Assembly: GCA_016125085.1 (NCBI GenBank)
Contig: WGMM01000007.1
Location: forward strand, 372,001 to 436,000
DNA: 64,000 nucleotides
Origin: a bacterium
Lineage (GTDB): Bacteria; Planctomycetota; Planctomycetia; Isosphaerales; Isosphaeraceae
Direction: 5' to 3'
A program made the position numbers and the translations under genes. Positions 27,324-37,003 of the stretch are shown here, one piece after another. How positions within the stretch are numbered: the first letter of the stretch is position 1; each line of letters starts with the position of its first letter. A model generated the notes under the pieces. It searched no databases and was not told the origin of the DNA. It saw nothing but the letters and a program-made list of their open reading frames with translations.

Positions 27324-29771
27324 TCAGGATTCCGGTTTCGGCAACTCGGGCACGACGAAGTCCGTGGCGAAAGTCAGCCGGGAGCCGTTTTCGCACTTGA
27401 TCGTACCGCCGAAGGCTTTGAGGGCGAGGGAATCGGTCGATTTGCTTCGGTAACTGTCTACGGGAGAATCCCACCAGTCGTGGTCGGTGATCTGAACGGA
27501 AACCGGGTCGCCCATCTTCCAGACGACGGGCTTGGGCATGGTCCAGTCCCAGATCGGTTTGGCACTGTTCTTGACGATCGGAGAAGGGCCGTAACGAACG
27601 CCGGCCACTTCCACGATGACCGACAAATCCGGGCCGCCACCGCTGAGGTATTTGGTCATCGCTTCGTCGAATTCGCCGCGACGGAGAGTCAGCTTGTAAG
27701 TCTGCGGCTGATGGACTTTGTCCCACCATGCGACGAATTCGCGGGCGGCTTTGGCGTATTGCCCGTCGCCGTGGTCACGCAGATAGTCGCGGAGCAGCCG
27801 GGCGACTTCGGTGATGTCGTCCGGATGTGCGATAAGATGATCGTAGGCCAGGCGATAAACGTGGACGTCCCATTCCTCAAGGATTCTGGACTTCGCGTCC
27901 ATCGCCTCGCTCAGGTATTTGCCGCCTGAAGCGTGCGTTTTGAGGTAGTCCTGATACCGTTCGAGACGCGTGGCGAAATTCGTCGGATACTTCCGGGAAT
28001 AATCGCGGGCCGCTTCGATGTCGCGTTCGTCAATTCGGGCCGAGACGTCGGTAACGAGCGATTCGAGATCCTGCCGCACATCCGAATCGGGATTCTGCTC
28101 AAGGAATGCACGAGCCTGGCGCAGAACGTCCTGCAGATCGGCCTTCGGCATGCGGGCCGCCAGGGCGAGATTTTCGATACGCTTCCTGTCCCTGTCGGTC
28201 GTTTCCCGGGCGATCTTTTCGGACAGATTCACCAGCATGGCGGTGGCCTGTTCACGGTGCGCCGATTCCGGGTGGGTACGCATGAATACCACAACCCGGT
28301 CGCGCAGCTTCCTGACGTCTTCGCCCGGTATCGCCGCGTCGGCCTGAATCCGTTTCCAGGCTTCGTCGTGCTTGCGAAGGTCGTCGGCGGCCTCGACTTT
28401 CGCGATAGCGTCGGCCAGTTCGGGGGCGGTGTCCTTGATGACAGCCAGCTCCTGCTTGACGTTTTCCGAAGCGGTGCCCAGCTGGACTTTCTGTTCCGCG
28501 GCAGCGACGGCCCAGCGTGCGGATCGGGCCCGGGCGTCGGCCTCCATGCCAGGGAAGAACATGCCGAGCGTGGGGTGCCAGCTGCGCATTTCCGTCCAGC
28601 GGCGTGCGACTTCCGAGGCTGAATGGCCCTGTTCATGGCGAATCGCCAGGCGATAACCGGCCAGGTCATACCCGGCCAGACCACCGACGGACATTCCTGC
28701 CAGACCGATCGTCGTGAGGATGCGACGTCTCAGGCGGGCCCGTCGCTGGCGGCCAAGCTTGCGGCGGAACGTCTGCGAATGAGGCGATTCGGGATATCGC
28801 CGCTGATAGGCCTTCAGGCAGCGGCCCAGCCGCGAGAGATCATCTGGTGCGAGATCCCAGAGCCAGTCGAGCTGGTCACGATCAGCCGATTCGAGCTGAT
28901 CGGCAAGCCACGTCAGAGGCCCTTCCAGGCCGATCGGGTTGAGGTGGTGGGGCGGCCGCCCATCGGCCGTGGCACCGAAGCCGTAACTTGAGACTGCGAA
29001 AACGGCCGAGCGTTTGGCGTGAGTCGCCAGAGCGTGGGCCGTCATACCGTACTGGCTTTCGACGAGTCGTTCGATTTCACCTGGAGAAAGCGCAGGAAGT
29101 GCAGCGGACGGCCGCCGGGCACGCTGCGGCAGATAATCTTCCTGTTCGTCGTAGGCGTCATCCTCGTCGGTGTCGGCTTCATCATGCCGCGATGTGTGTC
29201 CAATCTGGCGTGCATGGTGTGCCGCCAGAACACGGTCGAATTTCGTGAGCACGAGCGCGACCGGTCGATGCACATGCGAACGCTCGGACTGCTCCAGGCA
29301 TTGCTCCAGGAGAATTTCGATCTCCTGCTGGCGACGCCTTCGATCGGCGGGCCGAAGCGCGTTTTCGGGGTCGAGACACAGGAGGATCGCGTCGCAGCCC
29401 GCGAGGAATTCGCGAATCGGCTCTCGACTGCCCAGGGCGACATGCTCGCCCTGATAGTCCTTGACCGTAAGGTCCATTCGGGCCGGGCCGTGATACAGGC
29501 GCAGCCTCAGGTCGGTTTCGGCCATCGTGCCGGCCGGCGGTTCGCCCGACTCGATCTGGGCGATCTTGTCAGCAAGATATTCGGCGGTTCCGGAATCGAG
29601 CGAAGCAAGGCGGCAGCCAGGTATCTGCCCCGTGCTGGCCTGCCGGTAAAGCATGGCGAGCAGCGTCGTCTTGCCGACATTGCGATAGCCGAAAAAACCG
29701 ATCCGCTTGGGACCGGTCAGACGGTGCTCGATGGTATCCAGGTGGTACGTCCGCTTCCGGGAACGCCCCAT
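27324..29771 (-). CDS. Membrane-anchored P-loop GTPase with C-terminal C2-like domain
   Basis: 815 residues. The GTPase domain comes first: Walker A GYRNVGKT (28-35), the G3 motif DYQG (105-108), the G4 motif TKFD (176-179) and an AVSSYG segment near 259-264 in the G5 position. A transmembrane segment (351-370), preceded by a basic stretch (RRKLGRQRRARLRRR), implies that the GTPase is cytoplasmic and the rest exported. The outer part is a long helical region (about 380-700), then a beta domain (about 718-800, PDLSVIVEVAG...PIVKNSAKPIWDW...DHDWWDSP) resembling a C2 fold. It is transcribed immediately before the GAP1-like gene. The architecture resembles GTPases described in bacterial conflict or signalling cassettes; the role is inferred. 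Confidence 0.75.
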   Translation of the reverse strand: MGRSRKRTYHLDTIEHRLTGPKRIGFFGYRNVGKTTLLAMLYRQASTGQIPGCRLASLDSGTAEYLADKIAQIESGEPPAGTMAETDLRLRLYHGPARMDLTVKDYQGEHVALGSREPIREFLAGCDAILLCLDPENALRPADRRRRQQEIEILLEQCLEQSERSHVHRPVALVLTKFDRVLAAHHARQIGHTSRHDEADTDEDDAYDEQEDYLPQRARRPSAALPALSPGEIERLVESQYGMTAHALATHAKRSAVFAVSSYGFGATADGRPPHHLNPIGLEGPLTWLADQLESADRDQLDWLWDLAPDDLSRLGRCLKAYQRRYPESPHSQTFRRKLGRQRRARLRRRILTTIGLAGMSVGGLAGYDLAGYRLAIRHEQGHSASEVARRWTEMRSWHPTLGMFFPGMEADARARSARWAVAAAEQKVQLGTASENVKQELAVIKDTAPELADAIAKVEAADDLRKHDEAWKRIQADAAIPGEDVRKLRDRVVVFMRTHPESAHREQATAMLVNLSEKIARETTDRDRKRIENLALAARMPKADLQDVLRQARAFLEQNPDSDVRQDLESLVTDVSARIDERDIEAARDYSRKYPTNFATRLERYQDYLKTHASGGKYLSEAMDAKSRILEEWDVHVYRLAYDHLIAHPDDITEVARLLRDYLRDHGDGQYAKAAREFVAWWDKVHQPQTYKLTLRRGEFDEAMTKYLSGGGPDLSVIVEVAGVRYGPSPIVKNSAKPIWDWTMPKPVVWKMGDPVSVQITDHDWWDSPVDSYRSKSTDSLALKAFGGTIKCENGSRLTFATDFVVPELPKPES

Positions 29772-29935
29772 GCGCAGCTCTCCTCGCTACCGACGGCACC
29801 AGCTTCTCTCGTCCGAACTCACGACCCACCAGTTCGATTATCGGCTCAGGAACCTGAGTCAGGCAAGCGATCCCGCATCCGGGAAAGTGCGGTTGTGACT
29901 CCTGCTTCATGTGGCGAATCTGGGGGGATTGCGAA

Positions 29936-29973
29936 GAAAAAATCGAAGGACGAATCGCGAGGTTCGTCCTTCG
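29936..29973 (-). terminator. Rho-independent terminator of the TIM-barrel gene
   Basis: A perfect 11-bp stem (29944-29954 with 29963-29973), 8-nt loop, and on the reverse strand a following ATTTTTTCTT tract. It is correctly placed for the gene ending at 30031 and separates it from the GTPase gene. Confidence 0.85.
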
Positions 29974-30030
29974 TCGTCAGAACGGGCGGTAGCGTCAGAG
30001 ACGCGAGTTCGGACGGGTCAGTGACTTACG

Positions 30031-30897
30031 TCATGCACCGGCGATAGTTCGAGCGGCTTTCGCGGCGACCGCGATACATTCCTGAATCTCGCCGATCGGG
30101 TGCTTCGGGTTCTCTTCGTATTCCAGAGAGAGGGCACCATCGGCCGGGAACCCGATCGACTTGAGTGCCTTGAAGACACCTGCGACGTCCAACAGGCCCT
30201 TGCCGAGAACGACACCCTTGGCGTCTTTCTTCGGAGCATCGAAATCCTTGAGGTGTACGCCCCAGACCCGGCCCTTCATGGCCAGCAGCAGCTTGACGGG
30301 ATCTTCGCCCGAGCGAATGAAGTGGCCGAGGTCGGCGCAGAAGCCGATGCGGGGGTCGCGGCCTTCCACGGCCTTCAGGCAGTCGGCCACTTTGTCGTAG
30401 CGGTGTCCTGGTCCGTGGTTATGGATGGCGATCCGCAGGTCGTACTGCTTCACCAGCTTTTCGAGACTGTCGAAGGAGTCGGGAGTCGGGTCGGCCGACA
30501 GGTTCTTGAAGCCGGCGGCGGCCGCGAACTTGAAAAAGTCCTCGTTTTTGGCGTGATCGGCTGTGAACGCCTGTACGCCATGAGCCGTCAGCGTCAGGTC
30601 GTTGGCCTTCAACTTGGCTTTCGTCGTGGCAATGGCGGTCTTGTCTGTCGTGATCGGGAAGTGATCCCGGAACATTTCGACGAAGTGAAGGTCCAGATCG
30701 TCGTGAATGATCTTGAGAGCTTCGTCGACCGGGAATGCCCGCAGGCTATAGGACTGGATACCCATCGGCAGGCCGGCGAAATCGATGTGCGCGCGCGCGG
30801 CGGCCCGGGCGGTGGAGGCGAAAGCGTCTACCCAGCCTGCTCCTGCCGCGGCGGCTGCGGCAAACGATTTGAGGACGAAGCGTCGATTCGGAGTCAT
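30031..30897 (-). CDS. Exported TIM-barrel sugar-phosphate isomerase/epimerase family protein
   Basis: 288 residues. A twin-arginine-type signal (NRRFVLKSF with R5-R6, then an Ala-rich stretch) precedes an AP-endonuclease-2-like TIM barrel. Recognisable segments are GIQSYSLRAFPVDEALK, DLHFVEMFRDH, LRIAIHNHGPGHRYDKVADC, GFCADLGHFIRSG and HLKDFD, with the His/Glu/Asp metal ligands expected of xylose-isomerase-like proteins. The substrate is unknown; such Tat-exported homologues are common in planctomycetes. It has its own terminator downstream. Confidence 0.85.
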   Translation of the reverse strand: MTPNRRFVLKSFAAAAAAGAGWVDAFASTARAAARAHIDFAGLPMGIQSYSLRAFPVDEALKIIHDDLDLHFVEMFRDHFPITTDKTAIATTKAKLKANDLTLTAHGVQAFTADHAKNEDFFKFAAAAGFKNLSADPTPDSFDSLEKLVKQYDLRIAIHNHGPGHRYDKVADCLKAVEGRDPRIGFCADLGHFIRSGEDPVKLLLAMKGRVWGVHLKDFDAPKKDAKGVVLGKGLLDVAGVFKALKSIGFPADGALSLEYEENPKHPIGEIQECIAVAAKAARTIAGA

Positions 30898-31045
30898 CGG
30901 TCGTGTTCCTTCCCGTGGTGCGGGCGAATTCGGGGGATTCTCCCGGAATTCGCGAATTGGTCGTCGGTCGCATCAATGTAAACGTGCCGAAGGCGATTCG
31001 CAAATCGAAATCGCCGGGCTTCCTTCACCGGCTCTCCGGGTCACA

Positions 31046-31080
31046 TAGAAAAACATCCCCGGCCGATCGGCGGGGATGTT
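31046..31080 (-). terminator. Rho-independent terminator of the DUF1559 gene
   Basis: Stem AACATCCCCG (31052-31061) with CGGGGATGTT (31071-31080), with an internal CCGATCGG palindrome in the loop. On the reverse strand a TTTTT tract follows. It lies about 40 bp beyond the stop codon. Confidence 0.8.
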
Positions 31081-31119
31081 CGTGCGAGTCGCAAGTGGGC
31101 GATCGTTTGCGCTGTCCGA

Positions 31120-32169
31120 TCAATAAGCGTCGGCCGAGATCACCTCGCCACCCTTGATGGAGTGGAGAGCGTTCCAGGTGTCGGCATTGATCGTGTTCTT
31201 GACGAAACGGACCGATCCGTCGCCGAAGCCGACGTTTACGCCGCCCGGGTGCCGGCTGCGGGCACCGGCGAACTGATTGCTGTCCGAATTGCCGGCCTGA
31301 CAGGGCAGACCAGGTTCGGCGACGCAGAACAGTCCGGGATTGTTGGGCATCTGGTCATAACCGTTCTTGAGGTTGAACCAGTCCTTCAAACCGTTTGGCG
31401 TGAAGCGGCTGGTGTAGGCACAGCCGCCCATGACGGTCGACCACATCATGCCGCGGGCGTCGAATTCAGCGCCCTGGATCACTTCGGAGATCATGGCCGA
31501 ATTGGAAGTGCCGTCGACGAACTGGCCGATCGTCACCAGTTTGTGGCCGAAGGCGCTGTCGCGATAGGCGTCCTTGAGGATCTGGTCTCCGCCGAAGCTC
31601 TGACCCCAGCTCGCATTGCCCCAGTTACCGGCGTAATTGCCTTTGGTCATGGCCCAGCCGGAAAGCGCGCCGCCGGCATAACCGGGATTGATCCGGAATG
31701 TTCGCGGCTGATCGCTCGGGCAGAAGAACGACGAAATCCGTGTGCTGGAAACGGTGCTGTTGGCGAAGAAGCCAGCGGGCAGACCGTTGTTTCCGGCAGG
31801 GCCTTCGCTGCCGAGGTCGTAGTTGAACGAGTTCGCCAGGGTCGTCTGCTCGATGAAGGGCATCATCAGGCAGAACCAGGTCGTTCCCTGAATTCCCGCG
31901 AAGATCGTCGGGAAGTCGGTGGCCGGTCGACCGGGGCGGGGGCCCCAGATACGACCCGAAGGCAGCGAGCCGTTGGCACTTTCGTAGTTGTGCACGGCCA
32001 GGCCAAGTTGCTTGAGATTGTTCACGCACTGGGCCCGGCGGGCGGCTTCACGTGCGGACTGCACCGCTGGCAGAAGCAGCGAGATCAAGACGGCGATGAT
32101 GGCGATCACCACAAGAAGCTCGATGAGCGTGAAGCCCTTGCGGCGAACGAACGATGCACGACTTTTCAT
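31120..32169 (-). CDS. DUF1559 protein with prepilin-type N-terminal signal
   Basis: 349 residues. The N-terminus [19 protein letters not shown] is a class III prepilin signal: cleavage after G12, F13 to be methylated, and the conserved Glu at +5 (E17). It continues into the family hallmark [23 protein letters not shown]. The C-terminus has [19 protein letters not shown], the H-x-G-G-x-N-x-x-F-x-D-G-S motif of DUF1559. The family is massively expanded in planctomycetes and thought to form pseudopilin-like surface or periplasmic structures; the exact role is unknown. It is a single-gene unit with a terminator. Confidence 0.93.
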   Translation of the reverse strand: MKSRASFVRRKGFTLIELLVVIAIIAVLISLLLPAVQSAREAARRAQCVNNLKQLGLAVHNYESANGSLPSGRIWGPRPGRPATDFPTIFAGIQGTTWFCLMMPFIEQTTLANSFNYDLGSEGPAGNNGLPAGFFANSTVSSTRISSFFCPSDQPRTFRINPGYAGGALSGWAMTKGNYAGNWGNASWGQSFGGDQILKDAYRDSAFGHKLVTIGQFVDGTSNSAMISEVIQGAEFDARGMMWSTVMGGCAYTSRFTPNGLKDWFNLKNGYDQMPNNPGLFCVAEPGLPCQAGNSDSNQFAGARSRHPGGVNVGFGDGSVRFVKNTINADTWNALHSIKGGEVISADAY

Positions 32170-32449
32170 TGTCGAGTCCCGGAAGATTCGAAATCAGAGC
32201 GGGTTCGTCGATTACGAGAGTGTCTCCCGTCGAGAAATCTCGCGAACGTACCGTCATGAGTTTGTAGAATGAGGAAGACACTCTCATTCGACATTTTTCC
32301 GGGGAAGATGTCAATCAAAATCGAACGTTGGCGAGATTTTCGGAACCCCCGGCAATTGCTGTTCGAAGCCTCGTTTCCGAGCCATCCCGAAATGATCGTC
32401 GAAAGTGAATATGTTCAATCGGTTCGTGATTCCTGCCCGACGGCTTCCG

Positions 32450-35413
32450 TCATTCCGGCGTGACAATTCGCTCCGCCAGATACTGCAGAGGATGCTTCGC
32501 GTTCGTCCCTGTCATATCCGCGACCTGAGCGCGACAACTCGTCCCCGCGGCGATCAATTCGGCCTCGGGCTTTTCGCGGATGGCTTTTCCGAGCACTCGT
32601 TCGGCCAGAGCCTTGCTGAGATCGAAATGGCTCTTGTCATAACCGAACGAACCCGCCATACCGCAGCAGCCACTGTCCAATTCCTGCAGCTTCAGGCCTG
32701 AAATCATTCGCAAAGCGGCCACCGTCGAAGCCGTGCCGAAAACGGCCTTCTGCTGGCAATGACCATGGAACATCACCTGATCCGACGAACTTTCGAACGT
32801 GATCCGACCCGCATCGTGCGCTTGGAGCAGCAAACTCTCCACGCTCGTCACGCACCTGGCGACGGCCATGGCCGGTTCGCCCAGGTTCATGTGCAGGTAG
32901 TCGTCGGCCAGCATGGTCATGCAGCTCGGTTCCACGCCCACGATCGGAATGCCCTGCGCAGCCGCCTGTTCCAGCGTTTCGAGCATGCCTTGAGCCAGGT
33001 CGCGGCCCTGTTCCAGCAAGCCTTTCGAAACCGCCGGCCGGCCGCAGCAGGCCCCGCCGACGATTCGCACTTCATACCCCGCGGCTTCAAGGAGTCGTAC
33101 AGCCGCCTGACCGACTTCCGGATGGTTGAACGTCGTAAAGCAATCGTCCAGAAGAACCACCGGACCCATCGTCGCCGAGCGATCCGAAACCTGCCTGGAC
33201 CTGAACCAGCGGCGGAAATTGCCCAGGCCGACGAACCGCGGCAAATGCCGCCGCCGGTCCAGTCCGATCGTACGTTCGAGGAAAATGCGTGTCAGACGCA
33301 GATTCGAAACGAAATTGGCGAATGGGGCCAGCCGCGAACCCCAGCGATTGAGTACGTGAATGTTGCCGAAAATCAGCGCTGCGAGATCCGGCCGGCCACG
33401 TTCCCGATGAATCTGATAGAGAACCTCGCTCTTGAGGCGAGCCATATCGACGCCGGAAGGACACTCGCTTTTGCAGGCCTTACAGCCCAGGCAAAGGTCC
33501 ATGGCCTCCGCAAGACCGGGATGGTCCCATTTCCGGTCACCGAGCCGGCCACTCATCACTTCGCGAAGCACGTTGGCCCGGCCGCGGGTGGAATGTTCCT
33601 CGTCGCGCGTGATCATATAGCTTGGGCACATCGTGCCGGTATCCGTCTTGCGGCAGACGCCGACGCCCGAGCACAGCTCCACGGCACGATCCAGGCCGCC
33701 CTGATCGGAGTAATCGAACCCGGTCACATCCGGAATCACGGCATGATACTGCGGGCTCAGCCTCAGGTGTTCGGTCAATTCCGGCTCGGCGGCCACTTTG
33801 CCGGGGTTCATCTGGTTCGAAGGGTCGAAGCAGCGCTTGATCGTGCGGAATGCCTCGAACAGCTCATCGCCGAAGATCTTGCGATTCCAGCGGCTTCGGG
33901 CCAGGCCGTCGCCGTGCTCGCCTGACATCGATCCGCCGAATTCGGCCACCAGGTCGGAAACGTCAGCCGCGATGGCTCGAAGCTGATCGAGCCCGCGATG
34001 GGTTTTCATGTTCAGAACCGGCCGGATGTGCAGACAGCCGACATCGGCGTGGCCGTAACAGGAAGCCTCAGCGCCGTGACTTGCGATGATGGACATGAAC
34101 CGGTCATAAAAAGCCGGAAGCACGTCGGGGTCCACGGCCGTGTCTTCCACGAAGGCCACGGGCTTGGCATCACCGGGCAGGCCCATCAAAAGGGACAGAC
34201 CGGCCTTGCGCACTTTCCAGAAGTTGTCGGTCGAAGAGGCCGTGAGGTTCTGCCGGATGCCCAGCACGCTGCGGTTGCCTTTCAACCCCTGTTCGACGAT
34301 ACGAGCCTTTTCCGCAAGCTCTTCCGGCGAATCGGCATAGAGCTGGGCAGCGAGAACGGCCTGGGGGTCGCCGTCGGCGAATGTGACCAGCCTGGCGTAT
34401 TCGGGATGGGCTCGGGCCAGGTCGAGGATCATGCGGTCGATCATTTCGACGGCCGCCGGACCTGCGGCGAGATAGGCCGGGAGGCTGTCGAGGGCGTCCT
34501 TGATCGTACGGTGCGAAACCACGACCAGGCCCTGGCATGGCGGGATCGGGACGACTTTCACTTCGGCCCCGGTGATCACGCCCAGGGTGCCTTCTGAGCC
34601 GACCAGCAGGCGGGTCAGGTTGAATCGCCAGGGTGCGTCCTGCCAGCCGGGGGCACGCACGGGCAGGCCCGGGATGAATTCGTCGAGGTTATAGCCGCTG
34701 ACGCGCCGGAGGATGCGCGGATAGCGGGCGATGATCGTTTCGCGGTGCTCCGTGACGAGATCACGCACGGACTTGTGCAGAAAGCCCAGGCGGCCGCCGT
34801 TGGCGATCACGTTTTCGAGTTCCTGGGCATCGTACCCGCGAAACGTGGCTGACATGCCGCCGGAAAGCACGACATCGACCGATTCGACGTGGTCGATCGT
34901 CTTGCCGTATTTCAGGCTCCGGGCACCGGCCGAATTGTTGCCGATCATGCCCCCCAGAGTGGCGCGGTCACTCGTCGAAACGTCCGGGCCGAACATCAAG
35001 CCAAGTGGCTTCAGGTGCCTGTTGAGCTGGTCGCAGACGACGCCCGGCTCGACCCGCACGCACATGCGGTCCTTATCGACGATGCCGATGCGGTTCATGT
35101 ACTTGGAAAAGTCAATGACGAGCCCCGCCCCGATCGTCTGCCCGGAAAGACTCGTCGCCGCCCCGCGCGGGATGATCGCAACTCCCATGTCGGCGGCGAT
35201 TTCCACAGCTTTCGAAACGTCTTCGGCCGTTCTCGGCAAGAAGACGCCGACGGGCGGAATCTCGTAAAGGCTCGCATCGGTTGCGTAAAGCGATTTCGCC
35301 GTTTCGTCGAACCGGACTTCGCCGCGGCTCTCATCTCTCAGCCGACGGGCCAGCCGCCGCAGCTTGCGGGGTTCGTTTCCGGTGATCGCCGTGCCATCCT
35401 GCCTGGTAGCCAT
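32450..35413 (-). CDS. Fused FAD-linked oxidase and Fe-S (GlcD-GlcF / D-lactate dehydrogenase type) protein
   Basis: 987 residues. The N-terminal half is a PCMH-type FAD domain (VAIIPRGAATSLSGQTIG, GGMIGNNSAGARSLKYG) plus an FAD-oxidase C-terminal domain (SCYGHADVGCLHIRP, FGGSMSGEHGDGL). The C-terminal half carries ferredoxin-like cysteines (CSGVGVCRKTDTGTMCP and CLGCKACKSECPSGVD) and two CCG-type domains (GGACCGRP and SGCCGMAGSFG). This is the FAD subunit plus Fe-S subunit in one chain, as in large D-lactate/glycolate dehydrogenases that feed electrons to the respiratory chain. Length and domain order are normal for the fusion. The substrate (D-lactate, glycolate or D-2-hydroxyglutarate) is undetermined. 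Confidence 0.9.
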   Translation of the reverse strand: MATRQDGTAITGNEPRKLRRLARRLRDESRGEVRFDETAKSLYATDASLYEIPPVGVFLPRTAEDVSKAVEIAADMGVAIIPRGAATSLSGQTIGAGLVIDFSKYMNRIGIVDKDRMCVRVEPGVVCDQLNRHLKPLGLMFGPDVSTSDRATLGGMIGNNSAGARSLKYGKTIDHVESVDVVLSGGMSATFRGYDAQELENVIANGGRLGFLHKSVRDLVTEHRETIIARYPRILRRVSGYNLDEFIPGLPVRAPGWQDAPWRFNLTRLLVGSEGTLGVITGAEVKVVPIPPCQGLVVVSHRTIKDALDSLPAYLAAGPAAVEMIDRMILDLARAHPEYARLVTFADGDPQAVLAAQLYADSPEELAEKARIVEQGLKGNRSVLGIRQNLTASSTDNFWKVRKAGLSLLMGLPGDAKPVAFVEDTAVDPDVLPAFYDRFMSIIASHGAEASCYGHADVGCLHIRPVLNMKTHRGLDQLRAIAADVSDLVAEFGGSMSGEHGDGLARSRWNRKIFGDELFEAFRTIKRCFDPSNQMNPGKVAAEPELTEHLRLSPQYHAVIPDVTGFDYSDQGGLDRAVELCSGVGVCRKTDTGTMCPSYMITRDEEHSTRGRANVLREVMSGRLGDRKWDHPGLAEAMDLCLGCKACKSECPSGVDMARLKSEVLYQIHRERGRPDLAALIFGNIHVLNRWGSRLAPFANFVSNLRLTRIFLERTIGLDRRRHLPRFVGLGNFRRWFRSRQVSDRSATMGPVVLLDDCFTTFNHPEVGQAAVRLLEAAGYEVRIVGGACCGRPAVSKGLLEQGRDLAQGMLETLEQAAAQGIPIVGVEPSCMTMLADDYLHMNLGEPAMAVARCVTSVESLLLQAHDAGRITFESSSDQVMFHGHCQQKAVFGTASTVAALRMISGLKLQELDSGCCGMAGSFGYDKSHFDLSKALAERVLGKAIREKPEAELIAAGTSCRAQVADMTGTNAKHPLQYLAERIVTPE

Positions 35414-35509
35414 GTTCCGAGTCCGTGGGTGCGATTCGATGCGGTTCGCGATTCAGGCATTATAGGAAATTCGATGCGGATTTCGCTCCCGGAAGAATCA
35501 GGCCACACG

Positions 35510-36364
35510 TCAGACCGTGCGAAATGCCTTGAACGTCCAGTCCCAGGTTTTCGGATGGTTCTTGAGGATCTTGTATCCTGCCAGAGATTCGTCCCAGGGG
35601 TATTCGAGCTTGACCATTTCGACGTTTTCGAAGCCGGCTTTCCGTAACTTGAAGGCCAGTTCGTCGGGCTGCCAGAATTTCTGGCGGATCGCGCCGAATT
35701 CGAACTTGCCGAACGCGAAGTCGTAAAGCGAATGCTCCATGTGGGTCGCTACGAGCCGTTCCGACTCTTCCAGCGAGTAGCCCTGGTCAAGATAGGCGTC
35801 CCAGAGCATCAGCGAATGGTGATGAATCGCATCGACGGACGGAACCACGCCGACGAACCGCCCCCCGGGTTTGAGGGCTTCGAAAATGTTCCGGAGAGTC
35901 GTGTCGACGACTCGCGGATCAGGCATGACCAGCGAATTGACGGCCGCGGCGACGTCTACCGAGACTTTCAGGTCATCCAGCTCGTGCATGGCCCGGTTCA
36001 GGTATCGCACCTTAGCGGAACGCTTCGGCCCGAGCCTTTTGCGGCACGCATCGAGCATCCCCTCGGCGAAATCGAGTGCAATGACCGTTCCGAACCGGTC
36101 GACAAGATGAGGGAGCAGGGGCCCGGTGCCGCAGCCGAGATCGGCGACGGTCATCGATTTCGCCGCTTCGTCGTCGATCTCCTGCAGAAACCCCAGGAGC
36201 GGGTTCTCGATCGAATCGCGAAACGGGTCGAGAAACTCGTTGGCGTAATCGGCTGCCGAGCCGGACCAGGCATTGGCCTGATCGTCCGCGTGATGCGGGA
36301 GGTCGAGTTCCGGATTCTGCGGTTTTGGTTTGCCCATGCGAGTCGTCGGTCGTGTCCGGTTCAT
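35510..36364 (-). CDS. SAM-dependent class I methyltransferase
   Basis: 284 residues. Motif I VADLGCGTGPLLPHL, then VIALDFAEGMLDACRKR, and VAAAVNSLVMPDPRV as the motif IV strand. It is the last gene of an operon: RraA-like gene, lipoprotein (ATGA overlap), then this gene 33 bp further. Substrate unknown. The start could also be ATG 36337 (MGKPKP). Confidence 0.8.
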   Translation of the reverse strand: MNRTRPTTRMGKPKPQNPELDLPHHADDQANAWSGSAADYANEFLDPFRDSIENPLLGFLQEIDDEAAKSMTVADLGCGTGPLLPHLVDRFGTVIALDFAEGMLDACRKRLGPKRSAKVRYLNRAMHELDDLKVSVDVAAAVNSLVMPDPRVVDTTLRNIFEALKPGGRFVGVVPSVDAIHHHSLMLWDAYLDQGYSLEESERLVATHMEHSLYDFAFGKFEFGAIRQKFWQPDELAFKLRKAGFENVEMVKLEYPWDESLAGYKILKNHPKTWDWTFKAFRTV

Positions 36365-36397
36365 GAACTGCGTTGCCAGCGAAAACGGCCCGTGGCT

Positions 36398-37003
36398 TCA
36401 GCGTATCGGATCAGGCGGCGGAATCTCGGCCTTCGATGGGGTCAGTTCCATCACATCGATGCCCATGCGGTCCTCGACCCCGAAGATATCGCGCCTGTAA
36501 ATGGTCGGGTAGCCGAGCCGGTCGTTGGACCGCATGGTGAGCACGACGGTCGTTCCGGGCGGCTGGCCGAAGGGTCTCGGTTCCTGGCTCTGGGCCAATT
36601 CCTCGCGGATCGTGCGGAAAAGGCCGTCGACCGAATAGAAATTCATATCGGCGGGCTTGAGGGCCACGGCCTTGCCGTCGGGCCTGACGAGCCGCACGGC
36701 CCGAACTTCGCTATTTCGCACATAAACCTTGTATGTGGATCGATTTCTCGTCGAGACCGATTGCCAGACGAGGTCGTAATCGCGAATTCCTGCGGCGGCC
36801 CAGCGCGCGGCGTCGGCTTCGATCCGTTCCGCCCGGACCGGATCGCCCGATTCTCCGCATCCTGCGAACGGAAGCATGACGACGCAGGCGACCAGAAGCC
36901 GTCGGGAGAGCGGAAAATGTCGCCCCGGAACGACCGGACCATGAAATCCGGGCGTTCGTGGCGTGTTCGGTGAAGTCTCGGGTTCGAAGCCGGCGGAATT
37001 CAT
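36398..37003 (-). CDS. Putative lipoprotein, DUF6174-like
   Basis: 201 residues from ATG 37003. After about 34 residues comes a basic-hydrophobic signal (LSRRLLVACVVMLPFAGC) ending in a lipobox-like FAGC, suggesting lipid attachment. The mature part (WAAAGIRDYDLVWQSVS, VYVRNSEVRAVRLV, YSVDGLFRTIREEL) has the pattern of DUF6174 proteins, small beta-rich domains of unknown function. Its start overlaps the stop of the RraA-like gene by ATGA. The N-terminal extension before the signal is unusual, but no internal start removes it. Confidence 0.6.
   Translation of the reverse strand: MNSAGFEPETSPNTPRTPGFHGPVVPGRHFPLSRRLLVACVVMLPFAGCGESGDPVRAERIEADAARWAAAGIRDYDLVWQSVSTRNRSTYKVYVRNSEVRAVRLVRPDGKAVALKPADMNFYSVDGLFRTIREELAQSQEPRPFGQPPGTTVVLTMRSNDRLGYPTIYRRDIFGVEDRMGIDVMELTPSKAEIPPPDPIR

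Noticed and set aside
32267..32289. Inverted repeat GAATGAG-N9-CTCATTC followed by T-rich sequence on the plus strand
   Set aside because: No plus-strand gene ends there, so it is not a terminator for a known gene; kept as an unexplained dyad only.
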